From Chromohalobacter beijerinckii (GTDB lineage Bacteria > Pseudomonadota > Gammaproteobacteria > Pseudomonadales > Halomonadaceae), in NCBI RefSeq assembly GCF_023061185.1, contig NZ_JAKGAK010000017.1:1-64000 (forward strand): a DNA stretch of 64,000 nucleotides. Reading direction: 5' to 3'. The notes below the pieces were generated by a model that saw only the letters and a list, made by a program, of their open reading frames with translations, searched no databases and was not told where the DNA came from. The translations under genes and the position numbers were made by a program. Shown one piece after another: positions 19,196 to 28,887 of this stretch. Every line of letters begins with the position of its first letter. Position 1 is the stretch's first letter.

Positions 19196-20458
19196 TTACG
19201 CCAAGCTAATGAAAAGCCCTGCAATGGTGGCCGACATCAGATTGGAAAGTGTCCCGGCCAGCACGGCCTTGAGGCCGTAGCGGGCGATTTCCTGGCGGCG
19301 GTTGGGCGCCATGAGGCCGAGCCCGCCGAGGAGAATGGCGATCGAGGACAAGTTGGCGAAGCCGCAAAGCGCGAAGGACAGCACGGCGGCAGTGTGCTTG
19401 GACATGGCCTCGCCGGTGGCGGCCACCACGGTATCGCCGGAGATGTATGGCGCCAGGTTGATGAAGGCGACGAACTCATTGACGACGATCTTCTGGCCGA
19501 TGAACGAGCCGGCCAGCGTGGCTTCGCTCCAGGGAATGCCGAGCAGGAAGGCCAGCGGTGCGAAGAGCCAGCCGAGAATCATCTCCAGGCTCAGCGAGTC
19601 CATGCCGAACCAGCCGCCTACGCCGCCGAGAATGCCGTTGATCAGCGCGATCAAGCCGATGAATGCCAGCAGCATGGCGCCGACGTTGGCCGCCAGCATC
19701 ATGCCGGAGGTGGCGCCGGTGGCGGCGGCATCGAGCACGTTGGCAGGTTTGTCATCCGCTTCGATCTTTTCTTCGGCGCGGGAGATACTGTCATCGGGCG
19801 TTTCGGTTTCCGGCATCAACAGTTTGGCGAAGAGCAGCCCGCCCGGTGCCGCCATGAAGGAGGCCGCGATCAGGTATTCCATCGGAATGCCCAGACTCGC
19901 GTATCCCGCGAGCACCGAGCCTGCGACCGAGGCCAGCCCACCGCACATGACCGCGAACAGCTCGGAGCGTGTCATGGAGGCGATGAAGGGACGTACGACC
20001 AGGGGCGCTTCGGTCTGTCCGACGAAGATGTTCGCCGTGGCCGACATCGATTCGGTGCGTGAGGTGCCCAGCACGCGCTGAAGCGCGCCCCCCAGCAGTC
20101 GGATGATCCACTGCATGATCTTCAGGTGGTAGAGCACGGCGATCAGCGACGAGAAGAAGATGATGACCGGGAGTACCTTGAAGGCGAAGACGAACCCGAC
20201 GCTCTCCGGGTCGGCTAGGTCGCCGAACAAGAAATCGATACCGTCATTGGCGTAGACGATGACCTGGCTGACCCCCTCCGAGATCGTGGCCAGGACGGCT
20301 TGTCCGAAAGGAATGTAAAGCACGAAGGCGCCGATGGCGGCCTGGATGGCGAAGGCGCCACCAACCGTGCGCAGTCGAATCGACTTGCGATTGGAGGAAA
20401 ACAGCACAGCGATAAGGATCAGTGTCGCCATCCCTACCAGGCTCATGATAGCGGTCAT
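19196..20458 (-). CDS. nupC: Concentrative nucleoside transporter, NupC family
   Basis: 420 residues with about ten membrane segments. It imports nucleosides with Na+ or H+. Conserved stretches are [30 protein letters not shown] and [12 protein letters not shown], followed by the C-terminal [17 protein letters not shown]. An AGGA site precedes the ATG at 20458. It is first in the nupC-tsx operon. The upstream region holds an inverted repeat at 20535-20570 that may bind a nucleoside or catabolite regulator. Confidence 0.93.
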   Translation of the reverse strand: MTAIMSLVGMATLILIAVLFSSNRKSIRLRTVGGAFAIQAAIGAFVLYIPFGQAVLATISEGVSQVIVYANDGIDFLFGDLADPESVGFVFAFKVLPVIIFFSSLIAVLYHLKIMQWIIRLLGGALQRVLGTSRTESMSATANIFVGQTEAPLVVRPFIASMTRSELFAVMCGGLASVAGSVLAGYASLGIPMEYLIAASFMAAPGGLLFAKLLMPETETPDDSISRAEEKIEADDKPANVLDAAATGATSGMMLAANVGAMLLAFIGLIALINGILGGVGGWFGMDSLSLEMILGWLFAPLAFLLGIPWSEATLAGSFIGQKIVVNEFVAFINLAPYISGDTVVAATGEAMSKHTAAVLSFALCGFANLSSIAILLGGLGLMAPNRRQEIARYGLKAVLAGTLSNLMSATIAGLFISLA

Positions 20459-20774
20459 ATCAGCATCCTGATGACGTTCGATTGTGGGTTGTTATACAGG
20501 GAACGGCATACGCCAGCATGTGGCTTGTCGTTTTGTTATTAGAGTCACAGTGATGTGCTATTAAAATAACACGCGCTGCTCGATGTCAACTTCCTGGGAG
20601 GACTTCGTGGGCCGATAAACAAGATTGTCGGCGATTTGTTCTACACTTCACATCCCTGCGTGTGAACGTATTCAAGAACGGAAAAGCCGTCCAGGGGGCT
20701 GAGAGGGGTGGCCGGAGGAGGACGGGCCGCCTACGCTGACAGGCTCGTTCCATCCCTTCCCGAGGAGTTTCATC
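20459..20774. other. Intergenic spacer between divergent nupC and the YetF-like gene
   Basis: No supported gene. The nupC-proximal half is AT-rich and contains the symmetric elements described at 20535-20570. The other half, before the YetF-like gene, shows a GAGGAG ribosome site but no promoter that I can defend. Confidence 0.5.
20535..20570. promoter_or_regulatory. Symmetric elements upstream of nupC
   Basis: GTTATT (20535-20540) and AATAAC (20565-20570) form an inverted repeat with a 24-base spacer that contains the odd palindrome TCACAGTGA (20545-20553). It is 77 or more bases upstream of nupC. TGTGA/TCACA half-sites recall CRP or CytR control of nucleoside uptake genes in other Gammaproteobacteria; this is an inference. 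Confidence 0.4.
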
Positions 20775-21281
20775 ATGCATCCGGTCGCGCACACGGTCGT
20801 CGTCGGTATCATCAGTTATCTGGTCCTGATCGTCGTGATCCGACTTTCCGGCAAGCGCACGCTGTCGAAGTGGAACGCCTTCGATTTCGTGGTCACCATC
20901 GCGCTGGGGTCGACGCTTTCCACTGCGCTGGTCTCGACGCAGGTGTCGCTGGCGCAGAGCCTCACGGCGTTTGCGATCATCGTGCTGTTGCAGTTCGCCA
21001 TTACGTTCTCTTCGGTGCGCTCGCCACGGGTCAAGAACTTGGTCAAGTCGCAGCCGACATTGCTGCTGTACGCGGGTGAGTATCGCCATGCAGCGATGCG
21101 TCAGGAACGTGTCGTCGAAGCCGAGGTCATGGCGGCGATCCGGGAAAACGGCATCGCCGACGTCGAACGGGTGTATGCGGTGGTGCTGGAGACCGACGGC
21201 ACCTTTAGTGTCATTCCCGAGGCTGGCAGGAGCGACTCGTCGCTCGATGGTGTTGCGGGCATGCCGTTGTCGAAGGGTTAG
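20775..21281 (+). CDS. YetF/DUF421 family membrane protein
   Basis: 168 residues. Three N-terminal membrane segments (about 5-85) are followed by a small soluble domain with the family pattern QPTLLLYAGEYRHAAMRQERV...VMAAIRENGIADVERVYAVVLETDGTFSVI. The function of this group is not established. GAGGAG lies before the ATG. It is convergent with the ABC exporter gene, seven bases apart. Confidence 0.85.
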   Translation: MHPVAHTVVVGIISYLVLIVVIRLSGKRTLSKWNAFDFVVTIALGSTLSTALVSTQVSLAQSLTAFAIIVLLQFAITFSSVRSPRVKNLVKSQPTLLLYAGEYRHAAMRQERVVEAEVMAAIRENGIADVERVYAVVLETDGTFSVIPEAGRSDSSLDGVAGMPLSKG

Positions 21282-21288
21282 CGAAGGC

Positions 21289-23139
21289 TCAGGGCGTTTC
21301 GGTCGACGCCACCTCACACTCCAGGAAGCCCCCGGATTGGCGCCGCCATAGGCGTGCATAGAGACCATCGTGACGGATCAGCTCGGCGTGACTCCCCTGC
21401 TCGACGATACGCCCGCCCTCCATGACCACCAGGCGGTCCATGGCGGCGATGGTGGAGAGCCGGTGGGCGATGGCGATCACCGTCTTGCCTTTCATCAGCT
21501 GGTCGAGATTCTCTTGAATTGCCGCTTCGACGTCGGAGTCGAGTGCTGAGGTTGCTTCATCGAGAATCAGGATCGGTGCATCCTTGAGCATCACGCGCGC
21601 AATGGCGAGGCGTTGGCGTTGACCGCCGGAGAGCTTCACGCCGCGCTCGCCGACATGCGCGTCGAAGCCGCCGCGGCCCTGGATGTCGCGCAGCGACTCG
21701 ATGAAGTCAGCGACATGCGCCCCGCGAGCCGCTTTCCAGGCCATCTCGTCGGTGGCATCCGGGCGTCCGTAAAGCAGGTTGTCGCGCACCGAGCGGTGCA
21801 GCAACGAGGTGTCCTGGGTGACCATGCCGATCTGCGCGCGCAGGCTCTCCTGGGTTACCTCGGCGATGTTCTGGCCATCGATGCGGATCGCGCCACCTTC
21901 CAGCTCATAGAATCGCAGCAGCAAATTGACCAGCGTTGACTTGCCGGCCCCTGAAGGGCCGATCAGCCCGATCTTCTCACCCGACTGAATGGCAAGCGAC
22001 AACTCGTCGATGACGCCGCTGCCCTTGCCGTAGTGAAAGCGAATCCGGTCGAAGACGATTTCACCCTTCTCGACACGCAGCGGCGGGGCGTCTTGCCGGT
22101 CCTCGATCTGGCGCGGCAACGAGAGTGTCGCCATGCCATCCTGAACCGTGCCGATATTCTCGAACAGCGCCGAGACTTCCCACATGATCCACTGCGACAT
22201 GCCCCATAGACGCATCACCAAGCCCAGCGCCACGGCGACCGCGCCGACGCTGACTGCCTCGCCCAGCCATAGTTGGATCGATAGCCAGCCGATGCTGAAC
22301 AGCAACAGCGCATTGAGCAAATAGAGCAGCCCGTAGAGCCCGGTGACCAGGCGCATCTGGCGATGCACGGTGAGCAGGAAGCCATGCATGCCGTCCTTGG
22401 CGAACGCCGCTTCCCGCTGGGCGTGGGAGAAGAGCTTCACGGTCTGGATGTTGCTGTAGCTGTCGACGATGCGACCGGTCATGCGCGAGCGGGCGTCGGC
22501 CTGGGACTTGGACACGCGCCCCATGATGGGCACGAAAATGCGCAACAGAACGAGGTAGCCGATCAACCAGGCAAGGAGTGGGAGCGCCAACCGCCAATCG
22601 GCGTTGCCCACCAGGAGCAGCGTGCCCAGGAAGTAGACGCTGACGTAGTTGAGTACATCGAATAGCTTGATCACGCACTCGCGCACGGCTAGTGACGTCT
22701 GCATCACCTTGGTGGCGATGCGCCCCGCGAACTCGTCCTGATAGAAACCCATCGACTGTCGCAGTAGATAGCGATGCGCCTGCCAGCGGATGCGCATGGG
22801 GAAATTGCCCATCAGCGTCTGCTGCTGAAATAGCGAATGCAGCCCCACCATGCCAGGCAGCAGCACCAGCACGATCAATGCCATACCGGCCAGCTTCCAG
22901 CCCTGATCGGCAAGGAACGTCTCGCGATCCTGGGCCGCCAGCCAATCGACGATGTTGCCGAGAAAGCCGAACATCCATACTTCGATGCCGGCGATGAGCG
23001 CCATCAGCACCGTTGCCGTCAGCAGATAAGGCCAGGCGCCACGTGTGTAATGCAGGCAGAAAGCGACCAGAGTGTCCGGTGGGCGTTGTGGTTCTTGGGG
23101 CGGAAATGGAGCGAGACGGTTTTCGAACCAGCGGAACAT
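21289..23139 (-). CDS. ABC exporter, fused permease and ATPase (MsbA-like)
   Basis: 616 residues. The N-terminal half (about 30-330) is a six-helix type I exporter domain. The C-terminal ATPase has Walker A GPSGAGKST, signature LSGGQRQRLAIARV, Walker B ILILDEATSALD and the H-loop AHRLSTI. It works as a homodimer or heterodimer in the inner membrane; the substrate could be a lipid, peptide or drug and cannot be told from sequence. The gene ends seven bases from the convergent YetF-like gene. The next upstream gene on this strand encodes a haemolysin-III family protein, 33 bases away. Confidence 0.9.
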   Translation of the reverse strand: MFRWFENRLAPFPPQEPQRPPDTLVAFCLHYTRGAWPYLLTATVLMALIAGIEVWMFGFLGNIVDWLAAQDRETFLADQGWKLAGMALIVLVLLPGMVGLHSLFQQQTLMGNFPMRIRWQAHRYLLRQSMGFYQDEFAGRIATKVMQTSLAVRECVIKLFDVLNYVSVYFLGTLLLVGNADWRLALPLLAWLIGYLVLLRIFVPIMGRVSKSQADARSRMTGRIVDSYSNIQTVKLFSHAQREAAFAKDGMHGFLLTVHRQMRLVTGLYGLLYLLNALLLFSIGWLSIQLWLGEAVSVGAVAVALGLVMRLWGMSQWIMWEVSALFENIGTVQDGMATLSLPRQIEDRQDAPPLRVEKGEIVFDRIRFHYGKGSGVIDELSLAIQSGEKIGLIGPSGAGKSTLVNLLLRFYELEGGAIRIDGQNIAEVTQESLRAQIGMVTQDTSLLHRSVRDNLLYGRPDATDEMAWKAARGAHVADFIESLRDIQGRGGFDAHVGERGVKLSGGQRQRLAIARVMLKDAPILILDEATSALDSDVEAAIQENLDQLMKGKTVIAIAHRLSTIAAMDRLVVMEGGRIVEQGSHAELIRHDGLYARLWRRQSGGFLECEVASTETP

Positions 23140-23172
23140 GTGTATTTCCTGGCAGGGTGGCGTCGCCGCGCT

Positions 23173-23856
23173 TTACGCCTTGAACGGTAGCACGGCGGTG
23201 TAGACGGCGAAGTAGTGACATACACTGCCACCCAGGACGAACAGGTGCCAGATGGCGTGATGAAAGGGGATCGCGCGGATCGCGTAGAACACCACGCCCA
23301 ATGTGTAGGTGATACCGCCGGCGACCAAGAGGGCGAGGCCGGGAGTATTGAGGCGGGCGTCGAGTTCGCCTGCCGCCAGCACGATCATCCAGCCCATCAA
23401 CAGATAGACCCCCACGCGCAGCATGCCCAAGCGATGCGGCCATATGATCTTCAGCGCAATACCGCCTAGCGCGAGGCTCCAGATCGCCGCGAATAGCGCC
23501 CAGCCCCAAGGACCGCGCAGGTTGACCAGCAAGAACGGCGTATAGGTGCCGGCGATCAATAGATAGATAGCGCAGTGATCGAATACCTGGAACAGGCGCT
23601 TGAGACGTGCACTACGTAGGCCATGATAGAGCGTCGAAGCCGTGTACAGCAGCAGCAGGCAGACGCCGTAAAGGCTGACGCTGACGATCTTCCAAGGATC
23701 GACTTCGGCCGCCAGGCTGGCTGCAACGATGAGCACCACCATGCCGGCGAGGCTGAGCACGACGCCGATGCCATGGCTGATGCTATGCAGTGTTTCTTCG
23801 AGACTGGAAAAAGGCGCGTCTTGTTCGGGCGAAACGGATGGGGATCCATGTGACAT
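23173..23856 (-). CDS. Haemolysin III family (YqfA/TrhA) membrane protein
   Basis: 227 residues with seven membrane segments. Family marks are SHGIGVVLSLAG near the N-terminus, TLYHGLRS, FDHCAIYLLIAGTYTPF and the C-terminal FHHAIWHLFVLGGSVCHYFAV. Together these place the conserved Ser, His and Asp of the PAQR/HlyIII superfamily. Despite the name, members are thought to act in membrane-lipid energetics rather than lysis. It is followed closely by the ABC exporter gene on the same strand. Confidence 0.9.
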   Translation of the reverse strand: MSHGSPSVSPEQDAPFSSLEETLHSISHGIGVVLSLAGMVVLIVAASLAAEVDPWKIVSVSLYGVCLLLLYTASTLYHGLRSARLKRLFQVFDHCAIYLLIAGTYTPFLLVNLRGPWGWALFAAIWSLALGGIALKIIWPHRLGMLRVGVYLLMGWMIVLAAGELDARLNTPGLALLVAGGITYTLGVVFYAIRAIPFHHAIWHLFVLGGSVCHYFAVYTAVLPFKA

Positions 23857-23933
23857 GGCGAACTCCTGGACGTAATACGTCGCGCTGACATCGAGACAAC
23901 ATGCGCATCAGTATAGTTCGTCAAATGGCAGCG

Positions 23934-24563
23934 TCAGCGTTCCCGATCACCTTTACGGGTAGGGGAAAAGTCGTCCAGCGTCATCATGTGCCCGAGCTTG
24001 CCGACCTTGGTAGCCAGGTACTGCTCATTGTGCGGATTGCGCCCCGCGGTGATCGCCAGACGCTCGGCGACACGTACGCCATCGCGCGTCAGGGCGTCGA
24101 CCTTGCGCGGATTGTTGGTCATCAACTTGAGCGCTTGCACGCCCAGGTGGTCGAGCATGGGCACGCAGAGGTCATAGCGGCGCATGTCGGCGCCGAAACC
24201 GAGATGTTCGTTGGCTTCCACGGTGTCGAAGCCTTGATCCTGAAGATGATAGGCGCGGATCTTGTTGAGCAAGCCAATACCGCGGCCTTCCTGGCGTAAG
24301 TAGAGCAGCACGCCGCGCCCTTCGTCGGCAATGCGTTTGAGCGCCTCCTGCAATTGGTAGCCGCAGTCGCAGCGCATCGAGAACAGGGCGTCTCCCGTCA
24401 GGCACTCCGAATGTACGCGTCCCAGCACGGGCTCTGACGTCGAGACATCGCCCAGGGTCAAGGCAATGTGTTCCTTGCCTGTCGCCTCGTCCTCGAAGCC
24501 ATGCATGGTGAAGGTGGCCCAAGGGGTAGGCAGTTGAGAGGCGGCGATGAAGCGAATCGTCAC
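23934..24563 (-). CDS. ribA: GTP cyclohydrolase II
   Basis: 209 residues, a stand-alone RibA without a fused RibB domain. It converts GTP to 2,5-diamino-6-ribosylamino-4(3H)-pyrimidinone 5'-phosphate, the first step of riboflavin synthesis. The zinc cysteines are in [15 protein letters not shown] (residues 54, 65 and 67 region) and the catalytic stretch [17 protein letters not shown] is intact. No other rib gene is adjacent and I did not identify an FMN riboswitch. Confidence 0.95.
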   Translation of the reverse strand: MTIRFIAASQLPTPWATFTMHGFEDEATGKEHIALTLGDVSTSEPVLGRVHSECLTGDALFSMRCDCGYQLQEALKRIADEGRGVLLYLRQEGRGIGLLNKIRAYHLQDQGFDTVEANEHLGFGADMRRYDLCVPMLDHLGVQALKLMTNNPRKVDALTRDGVRVAERLAITAGRNPHNEQYLATKVGKLGHMMTLDDFSPTRKGDRER

Positions 24564-24785
24564 GATGAACCTCGGTGATGCACATTATGGTGCGGAAAGG
24601 GAAGGCGTCCGGGGCGAACATTCTAGCAGGCCGTGACGCGGGGCTCATCCCTGAGTGCCGAGTGCACAGTCACTGCGCAAGAGTACGTTGCCAGAGGCTG
24701 GTAGATGGGGGATGCGTCACCGTGAATCAAGTCGTAGCGCTCGGCATTCGTTACAATGAGGGCAAAATCGACGCCTGGAGCTCTC

Positions 24786-25847
24786 ATGCCATTGCAAAAC
24801 GACCGCCTACTGCGTGCCCTGGCACGCCAACCGGTAGACCGCACACCCGTGTGGATGATGCGCCAGGCGGGCCGTTATCTGCCCGAGTACCGGGAAGTCC
24901 GCGGCCAGGCCGGTAGTTTCATGGACCTGTGCCGCAACGCCGAGTTGGCGTGCGAGGTCACCATGCAGCCGCTGCGTCGTTATTCGCTCGATGCGGCGAT
25001 TCTGTTTTCCGATATCCTCACGATCCCCGACGCCATGGACTTGGGGCTCTACTTCGAAACGGGCGAAGGCCCCAAGTTTCGCAAGACGGTGCGCAGTGCC
25101 GAGGCAGTGGATGCCTTGCAGGTGCCGGATGCCGAGCGGGACCTCGATTATGTGATGAACGCGGTGCGCACTATACGGCACGAGCTGGCAGATAGCGTGC
25201 CGTTGATCGGTTTTTCGGGGAGCCCCTGGACGCTGGCCACCTATATGATCGAAGGCGGCTCGAGCAAGGACTTCCGGCACGCCAAGGCATTGATGTACGG
25301 CGACCCTGCGGCGATGCACGCACTGCTCGACAAACTGGCGCGGTCGGTCACCGACTACCTCAATGCGCAGATTCGTGCCGGGGCCCAGATCGTGCAGATC
25401 TTCGACACCTGGGGCGGCGTGTTGTCGACGCCGGCGTATCGTGAATTCTCGCTGGCCTATATGGCACGCATCGTCGAAGGGCTGATCCGTGAGCACGATG
25501 GACGCCACGTGCCGGTGATTCTGTTCACCAAGCAGGGTGGCCAGTGGCTGGAAACCATCGCCGATAGCGGTGCCGATGCCGTGGGCCTGGACTGGACCAC
25601 CGAGCTGAGCGATGCGCGGGCCCGCGTGGGGGATCGTGTGGCGCTGCAAGGCAATCTCGACCCCAACGTGCTGTTCGCCTCGCCCCAGGCGATTCGCGAT
25701 GAAGTAGCGCGCATCCTGGCCAGCTATGGCAGTGGGCCGGGTCACATCTTCAATCTGGGGCACGGTGTTAGCCAATTTACTGATCCCGATCATGTTGCCG
25801 CCTTCATCGAGGCGTTACATGAGTTCAGCCCGCGTTATCATGGCTGA
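24786..25847 (+). CDS. hemE: Uroporphyrinogen decarboxylase
   Basis: 353 residues from the ATG at 24786, which has GGAG seven bases upstream; an earlier in-frame ATG at 24756 lacks a site. It removes four carboxyl groups from uroporphyrinogen III to make coproporphyrinogen III in haem synthesis. The substrate-binding [11 protein letters not shown] and the conserved [13 protein letters not shown] and GNLDP motifs are present. The end overlaps the start of the DCC-family gene. Confidence 0.97.
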   Translation: MPLQNDRLLRALARQPVDRTPVWMMRQAGRYLPEYREVRGQAGSFMDLCRNAELACEVTMQPLRRYSLDAAILFSDILTIPDAMDLGLYFETGEGPKFRKTVRSAEAVDALQVPDAERDLDYVMNAVRTIRHELADSVPLIGFSGSPWTLATYMIEGGSSKDFRHAKALMYGDPAAMHALLDKLARSVTDYLNAQIRAGAQIVQIFDTWGGVLSTPAYREFSLAYMARIVEGLIREHDGRHVPVILFTKQGGQWLETIADSGADAVGLDWTTELSDARARVGDRVALQGNLDPNVLFASPQAIRDEVARILASYGSGPGHIFNLGHGVSQFTDPDHVAAFIEALHEFSPRYHG

Positions 25848-26319
25848 ACGCGCCATGTTGCTCGTGCTCGACGCCGAGTGCCCATTGTGTCGGCGCGCGG
25901 CACACTTCGTGCTGCGCCACGCGCGGGCACCGGTGTACCTGGCGAGCTTGCACGAGGCGTCGGCGCGACGCTTGGGTGAGCACTTCGGCGCCGACCCCGG
26001 CCAGCTCGATAGCGTCTGGTTGGTACGCGGGGGCGAGCTGCATCGCGATAGCGCCGCATTGTGGCGCCTGGCGCAAGGGTTGCAGTGGCCCTGGCGTGGC
26101 CTGGCGGCGCTGCGCTGGTGTCCGCGTGGCTGGCGCGATGGTGTCTATCATGTCGTGGGGCGCTGGCGTCATCGACTGGCGCCGGCGACGGGCTGGTCGC
26201 AGCAGGTTGGTCCGCACTGGGTGTCGCGTCTGGACGCAGCGACCTGCCGGCGGCTGGGATTGCCGCTCGCCTTGGTGGATGACAATTCGGACTCTGCCGA
26301 CACACCACAAGGAGAGTGA
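25819..26319 (+). CDS. DCC-family (DUF393) thiol-disulfide oxidoreductase-like protein
   Basis: 166 residues from the ATG at 25819, which has a GAGG site inside hemE; an ATG at 25840 (159 residues) is the alternative and lacks a ribosome site. The family's N-terminal motif is [17 protein letters not shown] with the CxxC pair. The middle shows [25 protein letters not shown], typical of DUF393. The biochemical role is unsettled. It overlaps hemE by 29 bases and is followed three bases later by the VanZ-like gene, so the three share a transcript. Confidence 0.82.
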   Translation: MSSARVIMAERAMLLVLDAECPLCRRAAHFVLRHARAPVYLASLHEASARRLGEHFGADPGQLDSVWLVRGGELHRDSAALWRLAQGLQWPWRGLAALRWCPRGWRDGVYHVVGRWRHRLAPATGWSQQVGPHWVSRLDAATCRRLGLPLALVDDNSDSADTPQGE

Positions 26320-26322
26320 GTC

Positions 26323-26691
26323 ATGCGTGTTTCCTTCCGCCACCTTCGCGAATTATGTCTGATATTGGCTGGTGTCAGCGTCGCTGTGATCGCCTGGGGA
26401 AGTCTGACGCCTGGTTCAGAGATGCCCCAGGACCTGCCCTGGGACAAATTCAACCATTTCATCGCCTATGCGGGGCTGGCTGCGTTGTTGCGGCTGGGCG
26501 GCCTGCGTGCGGTGACGGCGCTGGGCCTGACCATCGGTTGTGGCCTTTTCATCGAGGGCCTGCAGTTAGGCGTGCCAGGGCGTAGCGGCGCCGATTGGGC
26601 CGATGTTCTTGCTAATACGCTAGGGGCGTTCGCCGCCGTGGGGGCCTGTCATTGGCTGCTGCCCAGGCGCTTTCTTGTTGCGCGCGGATAG
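26323..26691 (+). CDS. VanZ-like family membrane protein
   Basis: 122 residues with about four membrane segments. The family signature is WDKFNHFIAYAGLAALL, followed by EGLQLGVPGRSGADWADVLANTLG. Named for a teicoplanin-resistance gene, most chromosomal members have no known function. A strong AAGGAG lies before the ATG. Confidence 0.85.
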   Translation: MRVSFRHLRELCLILAGVSVAVIAWGSLTPGSEMPQDLPWDKFNHFIAYAGLAALLRLGGLRAVTALGLTIGCGLFIEGLQLGVPGRSGADWADVLANTLGAFAAVGACHWLLPRRFLVARG

Positions 26692-26789
26692 GCTATGTTG
26701 CGCGGTTTTCCGGTGCGTTCGCGGCAGGCCGTGAACGCCGCGACTCCGGCCCCTCGAGGGCTTTCACTAGGGCGATGAAGAGGATTCCC

Positions 26790-27653
26790 ATGACCGAGCG
26801 TCTCGATCAGGGCTGGTTCACCGAAGTGTTCGACAGCCATGGCAGTGCTTTTTCCCTCATGATCAAGGACAAGCTACACGAGGTACAAAGCCCCTATCAG
26901 CACCTGGAAGTCTACGCCACCGAGACCTACGGCAACCTGATGGTACTCGACGGCTGCGTGATGCTCAGCACGCGTGACAACTTCCTCTATCACGAGATGA
27001 TCGCGCATCCGGCACTGTTCTCTCACGCTGCGCCCAAGCGCGTGGTGATCATCGGCGGCGGTGATTGTGGAACGTTGCGCGAGGTGCTCAAGCATCCCGG
27101 TGTTGAAGAGGTCGTGCAGATCGACATCGACGAAGAGGTTACCCGAGCCTCGCAGCGCTACTTCCCCGAACTGACGGCCTCCAACGACGATCCGCGTGCC
27201 ACGCTCAAGTTCGAGGATGGCGTCAAATGGGTCGAGAACGCGCCAGCAGGCAGCGTCGACGTCATGATCATCGACTCCACCGACCCCGTGGGTCCAGCGG
27301 AAGGGCTGTTCGAGGCTGACTTCCTGGCGCGTTGTCACCGCGTGCTGGCCGAGGGCGGTGTGCTGGTGCAACAGAGCGAGTCGCCGCTTTATCATACCGG
27401 CTCGATCATTCGCGAGCTGCGCGCCGACATGCAACGCGCCGGCTTCGATAGTGTCGCCACGCTGCCGTTTCCACAGCCGGTCTACCCCTCGGGCTGGTGG
27501 AGCGTCACGTTGGCCGGCAAGAGTAACGATGTGACGCGCTTTCGCGAGACCGCTGCCGCTGCGGTGGAATTTCCGCTCGAGTACTACAGCATCGAGACCC
27601 ATCGTGGTGCATTGACGCTTCCACCGTTCATGCGTCGTGCATTATTGGTGTGA
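26790..27653 (+). CDS. speE: Polyamine aminopropyltransferase (spermidine synthase)
   Basis: 287 residues from the ATG at 26790, which has AGAGGA upstream and gives the usual family length. It transfers the aminopropyl group of decarboxylated SAM to putrescine. The binding motifs IIGGGDCGTLREVL and QIDIDEEV, and the catalytic IIDSTDPVGPAEGLF, are intact. The preceding genes on this strand are unrelated in function, and no speD is in the window. Confidence 0.96.
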   Translation: MTERLDQGWFTEVFDSHGSAFSLMIKDKLHEVQSPYQHLEVYATETYGNLMVLDGCVMLSTRDNFLYHEMIAHPALFSHAAPKRVVIIGGGDCGTLREVLKHPGVEEVVQIDIDEEVTRASQRYFPELTASNDDPRATLKFEDGVKWVENAPAGSVDVMIIDSTDPVGPAEGLFEADFLARCHRVLAEGGVLVQQSESPLYHTGSIIRELRADMQRAGFDSVATLPFPQPVYPSGWWSVTLAGKSNDVTRFRETAAAAVEFPLEYYSIETHRGALTLPPFMRRALLV

Positions 27654-27777
27654 TGCGCAACGTGTGAAAAACGTTAAAGGTACGTGACTTAGGTATATTG
27701 GCTAGACTGGCAAGCTCTTTGCTAATGTGAAACGTGGCTCTCGAATAAGCCATCACAATAACGCAAGGAGCTTCTGC

Positions 27778-28806
27778 ATGTTGTACAAGAACAAGTTCAT
27801 GGTTGCCGTTCCTGCCGCCCTACTGCTGGGAGGACTGGCAACGGCCTCCCAAGCGGCGACACTCGATGATGTAAAGGAGCGTGGCTCCCTCAACTGTGGG
27901 GTGAATGTCGGGCTGGCGGGATTCTCGGCACCGGATTCCGATGGCAAGTGGCAAGGGCTCGATGTGGAAACCTGTCGGGGGATCGCCGCCGCTATCTTTG
28001 GCGATCCCGAAAAAGTCGAATTTACACCTTTGACCGCGAAGGAGCGCTTTACCGCGCTACAGTCCGGCGAGATCGACGTCCTTTCGCGCAACACGACCTG
28101 GACAGCGACCCGCGACAACTCGCTGGGATTGAACTTCACCGCCACGACCTTTTACGACGGCCAAGGGTTCATGGTGAGCAAGGATCTAGGCATTGAGAGC
28201 CTGGAAGACCTCAACGGCGCTTCCATCTGCATTCAGTCCGGCACCACGCACGAATTGAATCTGGCTGACTACTTCCCCTCGCGCGATATCGATATCAACA
28301 CCGTGACGTTCGACACGCCCGACCAGACCGCCCAGGGGTTCGCTCACGGGCGCTGTGACGTGCTGACCTCGGACACCTCTCAGCTGAGTGCGTTGCGCCT
28401 GCAGTTGCCCGAACCGGATAGCGTCGAGATCCTCGAGACGCTGATTTCCAAGGAACCGCTGGGCCCGGTGGTGCGCCAGGGTGACGACCAATGGCTGGAT
28501 ATCGTGCAGTGGACCATCTTCGCCATGGTCAACGCCGAGGAAATGGGCGTTAACAGCGACAACGTCGATGAGATGCGCGATAACCCGCCCAATCCCGGGG
28601 TGGCACGCCTGCTGGGCAAGGACGGCAACTATGGCGAGCAACTCGGTCTGCCCAACGACTGGGCGTACAACATCATCAAGGACGTCGGCAACTATGGAGA
28701 AGTCTTCTCCAGCACGGTGGGTGAGGATTCACCTCTGAAAATCCAGCGGGGCATGAACGCCCTGTGGAACGAGGGGGGTATTCTCTACGCGCCGCCGATC
28801 CGCTGA
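27778..28806 (+). CDS. aapJ: General L-amino acid ABC transporter, periplasmic binding protein
   Basis: 342 residues from the ATG at 27778, with AGGAG seven bases upstream. The signal peptide ends near GLATASQAATLDD. The mature protein follows the AapJ/BztA pattern: LNCGVNVGLAGFSAPD, VLSRNTTWTATRDNSLGL and the C-terminal GGILYAPPIR. These systems import a broad range of L-amino acids, often with a preference for Glu, Asp, Gln and His. It is followed by aapQ, aapM and aapP. The terminator-like hairpin after aapJ would favour high production of the binding protein. Confidence 0.95.
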   Translation: MLYKNKFMVAVPAALLLGGLATASQAATLDDVKERGSLNCGVNVGLAGFSAPDSDGKWQGLDVETCRGIAAAIFGDPEKVEFTPLTAKERFTALQSGEIDVLSRNTTWTATRDNSLGLNFTATTFYDGQGFMVSKDLGIESLEDLNGASICIQSGTTHELNLADYFPSRDIDINTVTFDTPDQTAQGFAHGRCDVLTSDTSQLSALRLQLPEPDSVEILETLISKEPLGPVVRQGDDQWLDIVQWTIFAMVNAEEMGVNSDNVDEMRDNPPNPGVARLLGKDGNYGEQLGLPNDWAYNIIKDVGNYGEVFSSTVGEDSPLKIQRGMNALWNEGGILYAPPIR

Positions 28807-28833
28807 TACGGTTCGTTAAGTACTTGGTTATAG

Positions 28834-28860
28834 CACCCCGCATGATCTGCGGGGTGTCTT
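28834..28860 (+). terminator. Hairpin between aapJ and aapQ (partial terminator)
   Basis: CACCCCGCA and TGCGGGGTG form a perfect 9-bp stem with a TGATC loop, followed by TCTT. Such hairpins after a binding-protein gene usually end most transcripts and protect the 3' end, giving more aapJ than permease mRNA. Confidence 0.75.
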
Positions 28861-28887
28861 CTTGTGTCAGCCTATTAGAGGATCGTC

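Noticed and set aside
22061-23509. A 482-codon minus-strand frame
   Set aside because: It lies in another frame across the ABC exporter and haemolysin-III genes, is rich in Arg/Ala/Gly/His and has no domain. Long spurious frames are expected in GC-rich DNA.
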